Source of the DNA: Sphingomonadaceae bacterium 3R27C6
GTDB taxonomy: Bacteria; Pseudomonadota; Alphaproteobacteria; Sphingomonadales; Sphingomonadaceae
Assembly (NCBI GenBank): GCA_005503215.1
Contig: SCNS01000029.1
Location: 1 to 60,399 of the forward strand
Direction: 5' to 3'
DNA: 60,399 nucleotides
The translations under genes were made by a program, and so were the position numbers. The notes below the pieces were generated by a model that saw nothing but the letters and a program-made list of their open reading frames with translations, was not told where the DNA came from and did no database searches. Below, piece by piece: positions 7,427 through 15,340 of this stretch (position 1 is its first letter; each line of letters starts with the position of its first letter).

Positions 7427-8152
7427 ATGACCTATGTAGAAGGATTTGTGGTCGCGGTGCCGACCGCCAACAAGGAAGCCTATCGCAAGCACGCCGCCGA
7501 TGCGGCGCCGCTGTTCAAGGAATTCGGCGTCGCGCGCATGGTCGAATGCTGGGGCGACGATGTCCCCGACGGCAAGGTCAACGACTTCAAGGGCGCCGTG
7601 CAGGCGAAGCCCGACGAGACGGTCGTTTTCAGCTGGTTCGAATATCCCGACAAGGCGACGCGCGATGCCGCGAACCAAAAGATGATGAGCGACCCGCGCA
7701 TGGCGCAAATGGGCGGCGAGATGCCGTTCGACGGCAAGCGCATGATCATCGGCGGATTCGACTCGATCGTCGACGACGCCAAGGGAGGCGACGGCAAGAC
7801 CGGTTATGCCGACGGCTATATCGTGCCCGTCCCCGACGCCAACAAGGAAGCCTATCGCGAGCTGGCGCAGAAGATGTCGGGCGTCTTCATCGATTACGGC
7901 GCGACGCGCGTCGTCGAGGCGTGGGCCGACGATGTCCCCGACGGCAAGGTCACCGACTATGCAAGGGCGGCGCACAAGAAGGACGGCGAAAGCGTCGTCT
8001 ACAGCTGGGTCGAATGGCCGAGCAAGGAAGCGCGCACCCAGGGCTGGGAAAAGATGATGGCCGACGAGCGGATGAAGGCGAGTTCCGAGAACACGCCGTT
8101 CGACGGCGCGCGCATGATTTATGGCGGCTTTGCGCCGATCGTCGAGGCGTGA
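7427..8152 (+). CDS. Tandem DUF1428 (YbaA-like) protein
   Basis: This 241-residue protein is two copies of a DUF1428 domain of about 118 residues, a family usually encoded as one domain of about 117 aa. Repeat 1 (from residue 3) and repeat 2 (from about 127) share the spacing of VPTANKEAYR / VPDANKEAYR, WGDDVPDGKV / WADDVPDGKV, and PFDGKRMIIGGF / PFDGARMIYGGF. The family has a dimeric alpha-beta barrel-like fold and unknown function. The fusion probably makes a covalent dimer. Its leader (CCCCCCTAAGGAGAGA) is almost the same as that of the first VOC gene. An intergenic repeat follows, which may separate two sub-operons. Confidence 0.88.
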   Translation: MTYVEGFVVAVPTANKEAYRKHAADAAPLFKEFGVARMVECWGDDVPDGKVNDFKGAVQAKPDETVVFSWFEYPDKATRDAANQKMMSDPRMAQMGGEMPFDGKRMIIGGFDSIVDDAKGGDGKTGYADGYIVPVPDANKEAYRELAQKMSGVFIDYGATRVVEAWADDVPDGKVTDYARAAHKKDGESVVYSWVEWPSKEARTQGWEKMMADERMKASSENTPFDGARMIYGGFAPIVEA

Positions 8153-8161
8153 TCGCAGCTG

Positions 8162-8295
8162 CTCCTCCCTGTGGCGAAGCCATGGGGAGGGGGACCGCCG
8201 CGAAGCGGTGGTGGAGGGGCCGCAACGCTGCGCCATTGGCCCCTCCGTCAGCGCTGCGCGCTGCCACCTCCCCACCGCTGCGCGACAGGGAGGAT
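8162..8295 (+). repeat. Intergenic palindromic repeat, copy A
   Basis: About 134 bp with complementary ends (TCCTCCCTGT at 8163-8172, ACAGGGAGGA at 8285-8294) and internal blocks such as GGCGAAGCCATGGGGAGG. The same element recurs inverted at 39971-40109. It fills the gap between the DUF1428 and GST genes and could fold into a long hairpin in the operon mRNA. No coding content is apparent. Confidence 0.8.
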
Positions 8296-8314
8296 CGAGA
8301 AGAGGATCCGAACG

Positions 8315-8953
8315 ATGATAAAACTTTACGGAACGCCCCCCACCCGCGCGCTGCGTGCGATGTGGCTCCTGAACGAACTCGACCTCGCGCACGAAATCGT
8401 CTCGATCGACCTCGGCGCCGGCGAGCAGCTGACGCCCGAGTTTCTGGCGCTCAATCCGGCCGCGAAGCTGCCGGTGTTGGTCGACGGCGACCTGGTGGTA
8501 AGCGAATCGGCGGCCATCCAGCTCTATCTGGCGGATAAATATGGCGGCCGCTTTCCCGGCGGCGGGCTGATCCCCGGCACGCCCGAAGGCCGTGGCCAAA
8601 TGTATCGCTGGCTGTTTTTCCTGATGACCGAGATCGAAGCGCCGCTGTGGCGGATCGCGTTGCACAGCTTCCTCTATGCACCCGACGAGCAATCGGCCGC
8701 GGAAATTGCGCTGGCGCGGCGCGATTGCAAACGGATGATCGCAATATTCGAACAGCATATGCAGGGGCGCGACTTTGTCGTCGGCGCGCAGGTGACGGTG
8801 GCCGATTTCAATGCCGCCTACACGCTCGATTGGGCCAAGCTGGAAGACATGCTGGACGATGCCCCCGCGCTCAGCGCCTATCTGAACTCGATGTACGCGC
8901 GGCCCAAGGCACCGGTGACGATCGCCAAGGCGATGGCGGAGCTGGACGCATGA
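8315..8953 (+). CDS. Glutathione S-transferase family protein
   Basis: A 212-residue GST beginning MIKLYGTPPTRALRAMWLLN, where the PPTRA context places a Thr or Arg at the usual catalytic position. AAKLPVLVDGD carries the cis-Pro, SESAAIQLYLADKYG the glutathione-binding Glu-Ser, and FVVGAQVTVADFNAAYTLDW the C-terminal capping motif. The start at 8315 lies just after the intergenic repeat, with AGAGGATCC as a moderate ribosome site. The following GFA gene starts inside its last codons (ATGA, 8950-8953), so the two are translationally coupled. Confidence 0.9.
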   Translation: MIKLYGTPPTRALRAMWLLNELDLAHEIVSIDLGAGEQLTPEFLALNPAAKLPVLVDGDLVVSESAAIQLYLADKYGGRFPGGGLIPGTPEGRGQMYRWLFFLMTEIEAPLWRIALHSFLYAPDEQSAAEIALARRDCKRMIAIFEQHMQGRDFVVGAQVTVADFNAAYTLDWAKLEDMLDDAPALSAYLNSMYARPKAPVTIAKAMAELDA

Positions 8954-9501
8954 CCCGCGGCGAGCCTGGCATGACGCGCACCGCCTCGTGCCCGTGCGGC
9001 GCGGTGCGGCTGGAACTCAGCGGCAATCCGATCGTCGCGGCGACCTGCTATTGCCATAGCTGCCAGGAGGCGGGCCGGAGCTTCGCCGCGCTTCCGGGTG
9101 CGCCGGAAGTCGTCGGCGCCGACGGCGGGACGCCCTATGTGCTGATGCGCAAGGACCGGCTGCAATGGCTGTCGGGATCGGACCAGCTGGACGAGCATCG
9201 GCTGAAGCCCGATTCGCCGACGCGGCGGTTCGTCGCGCGCTGCTGCAACGCGCCGATCGCACTCGAATTCACCAAGGGGCATTGGCTGAGCGTTTATTCG
9301 GGACGCATAGCCGAGGCCGAGCGCCCGGCCGCCGAGATGCGGACGATCGTCGGTGACCGGCCCGACGGGGTCGAGCTGCCGGGCGACATCCCCAATTATG
9401 CCACGCCGACGGGCAAGTTCATGTGGCGACTGCTGAAAGCCTGGGCCGCGATGGGTTTCCGCGCCCCGCCGATCGAAGCGACGAAAGGATATGCAGGATG
9501 A
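8950..9501 (+). CDS. GFA/CENP-V family zinc protein
   Basis: A 183-residue protein of the glutathione-dependent formaldehyde-activating (GFA/CENP-V) fold. Zinc-ligand cysteines are in SCPCGAV (C14, C16), TCYCHSC (C33, C35, C38) and RCCNAP (C98, C99). Family members bind zinc and sometimes glutathione; the proposed S-hydroxymethylglutathione synthase activity is disputed. An in-frame ATG at 8971, seven codons in, is an alternative start. The 4-bp overlap with the GST gene supports 8950. With three GSTs in the operon, a glutathione-adduct role is plausible but inferred. Confidence 0.85.
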   Translation: MTRGEPGMTRTASCPCGAVRLELSGNPIVAATCYCHSCQEAGRSFAALPGAPEVVGADGGTPYVLMRKDRLQWLSGSDQLDEHRLKPDSPTRRFVARCCNAPIALEFTKGHWLSVYSGRIAEAERPAAEMRTIVGDRPDGVELPGDIPNYATPTGKFMWRLLKAWAAMGFRAPPIEATKGYAG

Positions 9502-9797
9502 GCAAAACCATCGAACGCACCGAGATGCGCAGCATAACCAGCCCGGGTTTCGCGATGCAGGTCGACAAGGCCAAATATGACGCAATGAAGGACGCGCTGC
9601 TCGCGGCGGTGCCGAAGGGTAAACCCGGGCTGACAGTCGCGGAGGTCAAGGCCGGCGTGCTGCCCTTGCTGCCCGAGGCGCTGTTCCCCGGCGGCGCCAA
9701 GGCGGGCTGGTGGCTGAAGGGCGTTCAGCTCGATCTTGAGGCGCGTGAGCTGATCGCGCGCGAAAATGTGAAGCCGCTGCGGCTGCACCGGCTATAA
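9498..9797 (+). CDS. Small conserved protein, DUF6958-like
   Basis: A 99-residue basic protein (MSKTIERTEMRSITSPGF at the start) with a helical TVAEVKAGVLPLLPEALFPG segment and GAKAGWWLKGVQLDLEARELI near the end. It resembles a small uncharacterised family found next to YdeI and VOC genes; the DUF number is from memory. The arrangement suggests a winged-helix-like fold, which I cannot confirm. Its ATG overlaps the GFA stop codon (ATGA, 9498-9501), so it is translationally coupled to it. Confidence 0.65.
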   Translation: MSKTIERTEMRSITSPGFAMQVDKAKYDAMKDALLAAVPKGKPGLTVAEVKAGVLPLLPEALFPGGAKAGWWLKGVQLDLEARELIARENVKPLRLHRL

Positions 9798-9820
9798 GCG
9801 AACCCAGAAGGAAGCAGGCC

Positions 9821-10537
9821 ATGGAACATCTGTCCTTCCCCGGCGAGAGTCCCGAATATCGCGCCGCGCGCGCCGAGCTGCTCGCCGACGAAATCGCGCT
9901 GCGCCGCCAGATCGAGGCGGTCGCCGCCAAGCGGCGCGCGCTGCCCCCGGGCGGCACGGTGCCCGAGGATTATAGCTTCGAACGCATCGGCGCTTTCCAG
10001 CGTCCCGAGCGGGTGAAGCTGTCCGGGCTGTTCGAGGGCAAGCCGAGCATCATCCTGCAAAGCTTCATGTTCGGGCCCGAACGCGACAAGCCGTGCAACG
10101 GGTGCACCCATATGCTCGACGCGATCGACGGCAGCGCGCGTCATGTCGGGCAGCGCGCGCCGCTCTACATCGTCGCCAAGTCGCCGATCGCGCGGCTCGA
10201 AGCCTGGGCGAGGGAGCGGCGCTGGCCGCACCTCATCTTTCTGTCCGACGTCGATGGACGCTATTCGGCCGATTATTTCGGCGACACGTCGAAGCTGACC
10301 GACGCCAAGCGCGCCGAGCATGGCCTGAAGCCCGGCGAGAATTGGGACGAGACGATCTTCAACGTGTTCTGCAAGGATGGCGCGGACGTCCGCCACGTCT
10401 GGGCGAGCGAGATGGCTTATGCGCCCGAGGATCCCGGCCAGCACCACCGCGCGGGCGATCTCGTCGATCCGCTCTGGGGCCTGCTCGACATGACGCCCGA
10501 GGGACGCGGCGACTGGTTTCCCAGCCTGACCTATTGA
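9821..10537 (+). CDS. DUF899 thioredoxin-like family protein
   Basis: A 238-residue protein with the DUF899 pattern: a helical N-terminus (residues 10-40), then a thioredoxin-like fold with LQSFMFGPERDKPCNGCTHM, in which C92-x-x-C95 sits at the thioredoxin active-site position. NVFCKDGADVRHVWASE and LDMTPEGRGDW follow near the C-terminus. The family is predicted to be a redox or peroxiredoxin-like enzyme but is biochemically uncharacterised. It lies 23 bp after the preceding gene and is another thiol-active member of this operon. Confidence 0.85.
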   Translation: MEHLSFPGESPEYRAARAELLADEIALRRQIEAVAAKRRALPPGGTVPEDYSFERIGAFQRPERVKLSGLFEGKPSIILQSFMFGPERDKPCNGCTHMLDAIDGSARHVGQRAPLYIVAKSPIARLEAWARERRWPHLIFLSDVDGRYSADYFGDTSKLTDAKRAEHGLKPGENWDETIFNVFCKDGADVRHVWASEMAYAPEDPGQHHRAGDLVDPLWGLLDMTPEGRGDWFPSLTY

Positions 10538-10561
10538 GACCAAGGAAAGAGGAGAGAGACG

Positions 10562-11350
10562 ATGGCATCCAATTTCATCTGGTACGAGCTGATGACCCCC
10601 GACCCTGCGGGCGCGGCGTCCTTTTACGGCGCCGTCGTCGGCTGGACCATCGCGGCGCAGAACGACGCCGCGGCCGGCGGCGTCGATTATCGCATGATCG
10701 GGCGCAGCGACGGCGGCAACGCGGGCGGGGTGCTCGCGCTGGGTGCCGATATGCTCGCGGGCGGCGCACGCCCCGGCTGGCTCGGCTATCTCGAGGTCGC
10801 CGATGTCGATGCCGCTATCGATGCGATCAAGGCCGATGGCGGCGCGGTACATATGCCCGCGACCGATCTCCCCGTCGGGCGCATCGCGATGGTCAGCGAC
10901 CCGCAGGGCGCGCATTTCTATATCATGGACCCGATTCCGCCCGAGGATGCCGTACCGGGGGAAGGCGGCGTGTTTTCGGTCACCGAAGCGCAGCATGTCC
11001 GCTGGAACGAACTCGCGACCAGCGACTCCGACGCCGCGATCGCCTTCTATAAAAAGCATTTCGGCTGGGGGCAGGAGGGCGAGATGGATATGGGTCCACT
11101 CGGCGCCTACCGCTTCCTCCAGCGCGGCGACGTGATGATCGGCGCGGTGATGCCCTTGATGGAGGGCTATCCGGTGCCCGTGTGGAATTTCTACATCGGC
11201 GTCGACGACATCGACCGCGCGCACGCCGCGGTGACCGCGAACGGCGGCACGATCACCAGCGAACCGATGGAAATCCCCGGCGGCGAATATGCGATGAACG
11301 CGATCGACCCGCAGGGCGCGCCCGTCGGCTTCGTCGGTCCGCGCAAATAA
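10562..11350 (+). CDS. Two-domain VOC family protein
   Basis: A 262-residue protein with two complete VOC modules. The first starts NFIWYELMTPDPAGAASFYG and ends MVSDPQGAHFYIMDP. The second starts about residue 144 with VRWNELATSDSDAAIAFYKK and ends NAIDPQGAPVGFVGP. This matches the YP_/CFP-30B-like two-module group, in which the pair forms one pseudo-barrel. The usual metal-ligand Glu/His positions are not obvious, so it may bind rather than convert its ligand. It is preceded by AGAGGAGAGAGACG. Confidence 0.87.
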   Translation: MASNFIWYELMTPDPAGAASFYGAVVGWTIAAQNDAAAGGVDYRMIGRSDGGNAGGVLALGADMLAGGARPGWLGYLEVADVDAAIDAIKADGGAVHMPATDLPVGRIAMVSDPQGAHFYIMDPIPPEDAVPGEGGVFSVTEAQHVRWNELATSDSDAAIAFYKKHFGWGQEGEMDMGPLGAYRFLQRGDVMIGAVMPLMEGYPVPVWNFYIGVDDIDRAHAAVTANGGTITSEPMEIPGGEYAMNAIDPQGAPVGFVGPRK

Positions 11351-11366
11351 GCAAAGGAGAGAGAGG

Positions 11367-11777
11367 ATGGAAAACCAGGGCCCGACGACGGGACTCACCC
11401 CGCATATCGCCATCGCCGACAAGCGCGCGAGCGAGGCGATCGATTTTTACATCAAGGCGTTCGGCGCGACCGAGAATATGCGCATGCCCGCCGACGATGG
11501 CGTGCGGCTGATGCACGCGCATCTGACGATCAACGGCGCGTCGCTGATGATGCACGACGAATTTCCCGAATATGTCAGCGAACCCTCGGGCAAGCCCGAT
11601 GGCGTGACCTTGCACCTGCACGTCGACGACGCCGACGCCTGGTTCGACCGCGCGGTCGCCGCCGGCGCGACGGTGGTGATGCCGCTCGACAATATGTTCT
11701 GGGGGGACCGTTACGGCCAAATCAAGGATCCGTTCGGCCATCAATGGTCGATCGGCGCGCCGATCAAAGGAGAGTGA
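11367..11777 (+). CDS. VOC family PhnB-like protein
   Basis: A 136-residue PhnB-like VOC protein. It has TPHIAIADKRASEAIDFYIK, FGATENMRMPADDGVRLMHA, MHDEFPEY and a C-terminal WGDRYGQIKDPFGHQWSIGA segment typical of the PhnB/YdcJ group. PhnB-like proteins have no agreed substrate despite the link to phn genes in E. coli. It lies 16 bp after the two-domain VOC gene with an AAAGGAGAGAGAGG ribosome site and is followed after 2 bp by another VOC gene. Confidence 0.88.
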   Translation: MENQGPTTGLTPHIAIADKRASEAIDFYIKAFGATENMRMPADDGVRLMHAHLTINGASLMMHDEFPEYVSEPSGKPDGVTLHLHVDDADAWFDRAVAAGATVVMPLDNMFWGDRYGQIKDPFGHQWSIGAPIKGE

Positions 11778-11779
11778 AA

Positions 11780-12292
11780 ATGACGAACCAACCGACAAGC
11801 CAGCCCGTGACCCTCTGCCTCTGGTACGACAAGGATGCCGAGGAAGCCGCGAACTTCTATGCCGCGACCTTCCCCGACAGCAAGGTCGGGTCGGTCCACA
11901 AGGCGCCGGGCGACAATCCGAGCGGCAAGGAGGGCGACGTGCTGACGGTCGACTTCACCGTTCTCGGCATATCGTGCGTCGGGCTCAACGGCGGCCCCGC
12001 CTTCAAGCATAGCGAGGCCTTTTCCTTTCAGGTCCACACCGACACGCAGGAGGAAACCGACCGGCTGTGGAACGCGATCGTCGGCAATGGCGGACAGGAA
12101 AGCATGTGCGGCTGGTGCAAGGACAAATGGGGCCTGAGCTGGCAGATCACTCCGCGCGCGCTGACCGACGCAGCGATGGGCGGCGACCCCGCGGCCGCCA
12201 AACGCGCGTTCGAGGCGATGATGACGATGAAGAAGATCGATATCGCGAAGATCGAGGCCGCGGTGCGGGGCGAAGCCGTTGACGCGGCGTAG
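11780..12292 (+). CDS. VOC family PhnB-like (3-demethylubiquinone methyltransferase-like) protein
   Basis: A 170-residue protein of the PhnB subgroup often misnamed 3-demethylubiquinone-9 3-methyltransferase. Typical blocks are LCLWYDKDAEEAANFYAATF, GLNGGPAFKHSEAFSFQV, and GWCKDKWGLSWQITPRAL near the C-terminus. It has no SAM-binding motif. The start at 11780 follows AAAGGAGAGTGAA, which itself spans the previous stop codon. The 3' end overlaps the next gene's putative TTG start at 12279. Confidence 0.88.
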   Translation: MTNQPTSQPVTLCLWYDKDAEEAANFYAATFPDSKVGSVHKAPGDNPSGKEGDVLTVDFTVLGISCVGLNGGPAFKHSEAFSFQVHTDTQEETDRLWNAIVGNGGQESMCGWCKDKWGLSWQITPRALTDAAMGGDPAAAKRAFEAMMTMKKIDIAKIEAAVRGEAVDAA

Positions 12293-12731
12293 TCCGGCGC
12301 TCTTCGCCTGGCTGCTCTGCGGCACGCTCGACATCGTCTATGCGGCGGTGTCGAGCGTCGTACAGGGGGGCACCGTCTCCTCGATGCTGCATGCCGTCGC
12401 GAGCGGGCCGTTCGGCGACGCCGCACGCGGCTGGGGCATCGGCGGCGACATCGCGGGGCTTGGCGTCCATTATGCGATCATGGGCGCGATGGTCGCGGCG
12501 TGGTTCTTTGTCGCGCGGCGCTGGACCGCGCTGACCGTATGGCCATGGTGGCTCACCGGCACGCTCTATGGGCTGCTGCTCTATGTCATCATGAACGGGA
12601 TCGTTCTGCCGCTGCGCTTCGGAGTGCCCTTCCCGCCGACCGCCCTCGTCAAAGGCGCGGTCGCGCTCTTTCCGCATATTTTCTTCGTCGGCTGGCCGCT
12701 CGCCTGGCTGACGCGCAAGGATAAGAATTGA
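12279..12731 (+). CDS. Hypothetical four-helix membrane protein
   Basis: A 150-residue protein with about four membrane segments (LFAWLLCGTLDIVYAAVSSV, then around residues 60-80, 85-110 and 127-147), of no family I recognise with confidence; DUF1440-like inner-membrane proteins are comparable. It starts at a TTG overlapping the VOC gene by 14 bp, with GGGGCG about 7 nt upstream. No better start is present. It overlaps the next GST start (TGATG), so it belongs to the operon. A transport or membrane-anchoring role cannot be inferred. Confidence 0.7.
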   Translation: MTRRSPALFAWLLCGTLDIVYAAVSSVVQGGTVSSMLHAVASGPFGDAARGWGIGGDIAGLGVHYAIMGAMVAAWFFVARRWTALTVWPWWLTGTLYGLLLYVIMNGIVLPLRFGVPFPPTALVKGAVALFPHIFFVGWPLAWLTRKDKN

Positions 12732-13384
12732 TGCTGATCTATTATGGCCACCCCTTCTCCTCCTACACCTGGAAAGTGCTGATCGCGCTGTACGAGAAGG
12801 GGATCGAATTCGACTATCGCTCGGTCGACCCGGCGTTCCCGGACCATATGCCCGAGCTGAAAGCGCACTGGCCGGTCGGGCAGTTTCCGCTGCTCGTTCA
12901 CGACGGCATTCCCTATTTTGAATCGTCGATCATCATCGAATATCTCGACCGGCTGGTGCCCGAACCGCGCCTGATCCCGGCGGATTTCGATGCGGCGCTG
13001 AAAGTCCGGCTGTTCGACCGCGTCTTCGACAATCATGTCATGGGCCGGATGCAGGCGGTCGTCGCCGACGCGATCCGCGGGCCCGAAAATCACGTCCCGA
13101 TGATCGTCGAGCAGTCGAAAGCCGCGCTCGATACCGTCTATGGCTGGCTCGACAAGGAGCTGGCGGGCGGCGGATGGGCGACGCCCCATGGCTTCACCAT
13201 GGCCGATTGTGCTGCGGCGCCTTCGCTCTTCTACGCCGACTGGGTTCATCGAATCCCGGACACATACGAGAATCTGCGCGCCTATCGCGCGCGGCTGCTC
13301 GCGCATCCGACAATCTCGCGCTGCGTCGAGGACGCGCGACCATATCGTCCCTATTTTCCGCTCGGCGCACCTGATCGCGATTGA
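12731..13384 (+). CDS. Glutathione S-transferase family protein
   Basis: A 217-residue GST of the zeta/MaiA-like type. It begins MLIYYGHPFSSYTWKVLIAL, with a Ser-rich catalytic segment (PFSSYTWK). WPVGQFPLLVHDG carries the cis-Pro, YFESSIIIEYLD the glutathione-binding Glu-Ser, and TPHGFTMADCAAAPSLFYAD the C-terminal cap. The ATG at 12731 overlaps the upstream stop codon. It is the third GST of the operon and is followed 8 bp later by the last VOC gene. Confidence 0.9.
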   Translation: MLIYYGHPFSSYTWKVLIALYEKGIEFDYRSVDPAFPDHMPELKAHWPVGQFPLLVHDGIPYFESSIIIEYLDRLVPEPRLIPADFDAALKVRLFDRVFDNHVMGRMQAVVADAIRGPENHVPMIVEQSKAALDTVYGWLDKELAGGGWATPHGFTMADCAAAPSLFYADWVHRIPDTYENLRAYRARLLAHPTISRCVEDARPYRPYFPLGAPDRD

Positions 13385-13392
13385 GGAAGCCA

Positions 13393-13782
13393 ATGGCGGT
13401 CGAGCTCAATCACACGATCATCTGGTGCCGCGACACGCGCGCGTCCTCGGCCTTCCTGGCGGGGATGTTCGCGCTCGACCCGCCCGAACCCTTCCTCCAT
13501 TTCATGGTGGTCCGGCTCGCGAATCATGTGTCGGTCGATTTCATGCAAAAGGACGGACCGGTCGCGCCGCAGCATTATGCCTTTCTGGTCAGCGAAGCCG
13601 AGTTCGACGGCGTAATCGACCGGCTCGCGGCGCGCGGACTCGACTATTGGGCCGACCCCGCGCGAACCCGGCCGGGCGAGATCAATCGCCATTTCGGCGG
13701 GCGCGGCGTCTATTTCGCCGATCCCGACGGCCATTTGCTCGAAGCGATCACGACACCCTATGGCACCGAAAGCGAGCTGTAG
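13393..13782 (+). CDS. VOC family protein
   Basis: A 129-residue VOC protein. It begins with VELNHTIIWCRDTRASSAFL, where His and the opposing Glu (YFADPDGHLLEAIT, near the C-terminus) sit at metal-ligand positions, so this copy looks catalytically competent. The gene lies 8 bp after the GST, with a GAGGAAGCCA ribosome site. It ends the same-strand run that began with the TetR gene; 84 bp without coding content follow. Confidence 0.87.
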   Translation: MAVELNHTIIWCRDTRASSAFLAGMFALDPPEPFLHFMVVRLANHVSVDFMQKDGPVAPQHYAFLVSEAEFDGVIDRLAARGLDYWADPARTRPGEINRHFGGRGVYFADPDGHLLEAITTPYGTESEL

Positions 13783-13866
13783 CGCGATTGTCCCGGATCG
13801 CGGTTAACGGCGCGCTGACACTGCCTGTTCGCCATTTGATAGGCGCGCACGCGCGAAGGCGGACCT

Positions 13867-14664
13867 ATGGTTTCGCCGTCGGCCTTCCTTCGCACGCTCA
13901 TCGTCGCCGCTTTGGCGGCGGTGCTCGCGTTCGCGCCGGCGCAGGCGCAGCAGGTCGTGACGATCACCACCACGACGGTGACGTGGACTTATGACGATGC
14001 CGGCGTCGAAGACGGCGTCGCCGACAGCGATGAGGATGTCATCGACGAAGGCGCCGCGCTGCTGGATGACGAGGCGCTCGCCGAGGATGCCGATTTCGCG
14101 GCGACGCGCCGCTACGCCCCCGCCGCCACGCTCGCGACACTCGGCCATGCCAAGGCGCGTTTCGGTCCCTTTTCGGTGATCGACGGCGCGACCGTCCGCA
14201 TGGCGGGCGACGTCACCTCGGCCACCCCGCGCCAGTTCGCGGCGATGCTCGCGGCCTATCCCGGTCTCAAGCGGCTTGAGATGCTCGACTGCCCCGGCAG
14301 CCTCGACGAGGAAGCGAATTTGATCCTCGCGCGCGCAATCCGCCGCGCGGGGCTCGAAACCGTGGTTCCGGCGGGCGGCTCGATCCGCTCGGGCGCGGTC
14401 GAACTGTGGCTCGCCGGGGTCACCCGCCGCGCCGCGCCCGACGCCGAATTCGGCGTCCACAGCTGGGCCGACGAATATGGGCGCGAGGCGAACGACTATC
14501 CGGCGAACGACCCCGTCCACGCCGAATATCTCGGCTATTACCGCGAAATGGGGCTGAACGATGCGAAGGCGCGCGAATTTTACGCGCTGACCAACAGCAC
14601 CCCGTTCGACGACGTTCGCTATCTGACGCGCGACGATATGGCGCGGTTTGTCACGCTGAATTGA
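13867..14664 (+). CDS. Exported ClpP/crotonase-like serine hydrolase (COG3904-like)
   Basis: A 265-residue protein with a signal peptide (hydrophobic 8-24, cleavage after AQA near 28) and an acidic spacer to about residue 80. The C-terminal half follows the COG3904 periplasmic ClpP-like pattern: CPGSLDEEANLILARAIR at 142-159, then PAGGSIRSGAVELWLAG, where Ser175 aligns with the nucleophile, and FGVHSWADEYG with His198. This predicts a periplasmic serine peptidase or a degenerate relative. It stands alone downstream of the VOC-GST operon on the same strand, with its own GGCGGACC ribosome site. Confidence 0.65.
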   Translation: MVSPSAFLRTLIVAALAAVLAFAPAQAQQVVTITTTTVTWTYDDAGVEDGVADSDEDVIDEGAALLDDEALAEDADFAATRRYAPAATLATLGHAKARFGPFSVIDGATVRMAGDVTSATPRQFAAMLAAYPGLKRLEMLDCPGSLDEEANLILARAIRRAGLETVVPAGGSIRSGAVELWLAGVTRRAAPDAEFGVHSWADEYGREANDYPANDPVHAEYLGYYREMGLNDAKAREFYALTNSTPFDDVRYLTRDDMARFVTLN

Positions 14665-14708
14665 ATGTCGTCGCGACTGCGTTCGTGAAGGCAGCCATGA
14701 CCGAACCC

Positions 14709-14788
14709 CGTCATTCCCGCGAAGGCGGGAATCCCGCTTTTTTTTCTCACCGTCGCCAAGCGGGATCCCCGCCTTCGCGGGGATGACG
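14709..14788. repeat. REP-like palindrome, type CGTCATTCCCGCGAAGG
   Basis: Two complementary halves, CGTCATTCCCGCGAAGGCGG and its near reverse complement ending GATGACG, surround a T-rich centre. A second copy lies at 55290-55400. It sits at the end of the COG3904-like gene and may terminate or stabilise the transcript. Confidence 0.85.
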
Positions 14789-14903
14789 AAAAAGGAGAGC
14801 AACGTCCGCTCACCACCCCAAAACCGCCGCGCGCGATCATCAATCCGCGCGCGCCAAGCTGCTTTAGCCTTGCAACACGCCGCAGCCTCCCCACATCGCC
14901 CCC

Positions 14904-15239
14904 ATGGCGAAACGCAGCCTTTACCAGCGATTGCGATCGAACCCGCGGGTGCGGACGGCGCTGTTCGTGCTTGGCGTGCTGCTGATGATCGCCGCGCCCT
15001 TGCTCGGTCCGCTGCCGGGGCCGGGCTTTGTCATCCTGTTTCCCGCGGGATTGATGCTGGCTTTGCAGAACAGCGAGTGGGCGAAGCGCGTCTATGTCCG
15101 CTTCAAGCGGCGCCACCCGCGCTATGCCGGCTGGACCGACCGGTTGATGCGGCGTACCAGCGCGGCGCGGCGGCGCGAACGCGAAGCGCTGGCGGCAGCC
15201 GATGGCGAAACGACCGAAAACCGCGCCAATGGCGATTGA
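14904..15239 (+). CDS. PGPGW-motif transmembrane protein
   Basis: A 111-residue protein with a basic N-terminus and two close membrane helices (about 17-35 and 42-58) flanking LLGPLPGPGFVILFPAG. This matches the PGPGW putative transmembrane family; here the motif reads PGPGF. The C-terminal 40 residues are highly charged (RRREREALAAADGE). The function is unknown. It precedes rpmH, and the rpmH promoter overlaps its last codons. Confidence 0.75.
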   Translation: MAKRSLYQRLRSNPRVRTALFVLGVLLMIAAPLLGPLPGPGFVILFPAGLMLALQNSEWAKRVYVRFKRRHPRYAGWTDRLMRRTSAARRREREALAAADGETTENRANGD

Positions 15240-15264
15240 CTTTGCGCCGACTCTCGCTTATCCG
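15236..15264 (+). promoter_or_regulatory. Candidate sigma-70 promoter of rpmH
   Basis: TTGACT (15236-15241) and TATCCG (15259-15264) are separated by 17 bp. The predicted transcript gives rpmH a leader of about 70 nt. Match by eye only. Confidence 0.45.
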
Positions 15265-15340
15265 CGCCTCCATCAGTGGCCGCCCACGTTTGGCGGCCCT
15301 TTTCTGTTAAAGCCTTTGACGAGAATTAGGGACAACCGCG

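Noticed and set aside
12147..14802. Several minus-strand frames over the VOC-GST operon
   Set aside because: All are high-GC shadows with His/Arg-rich composition.
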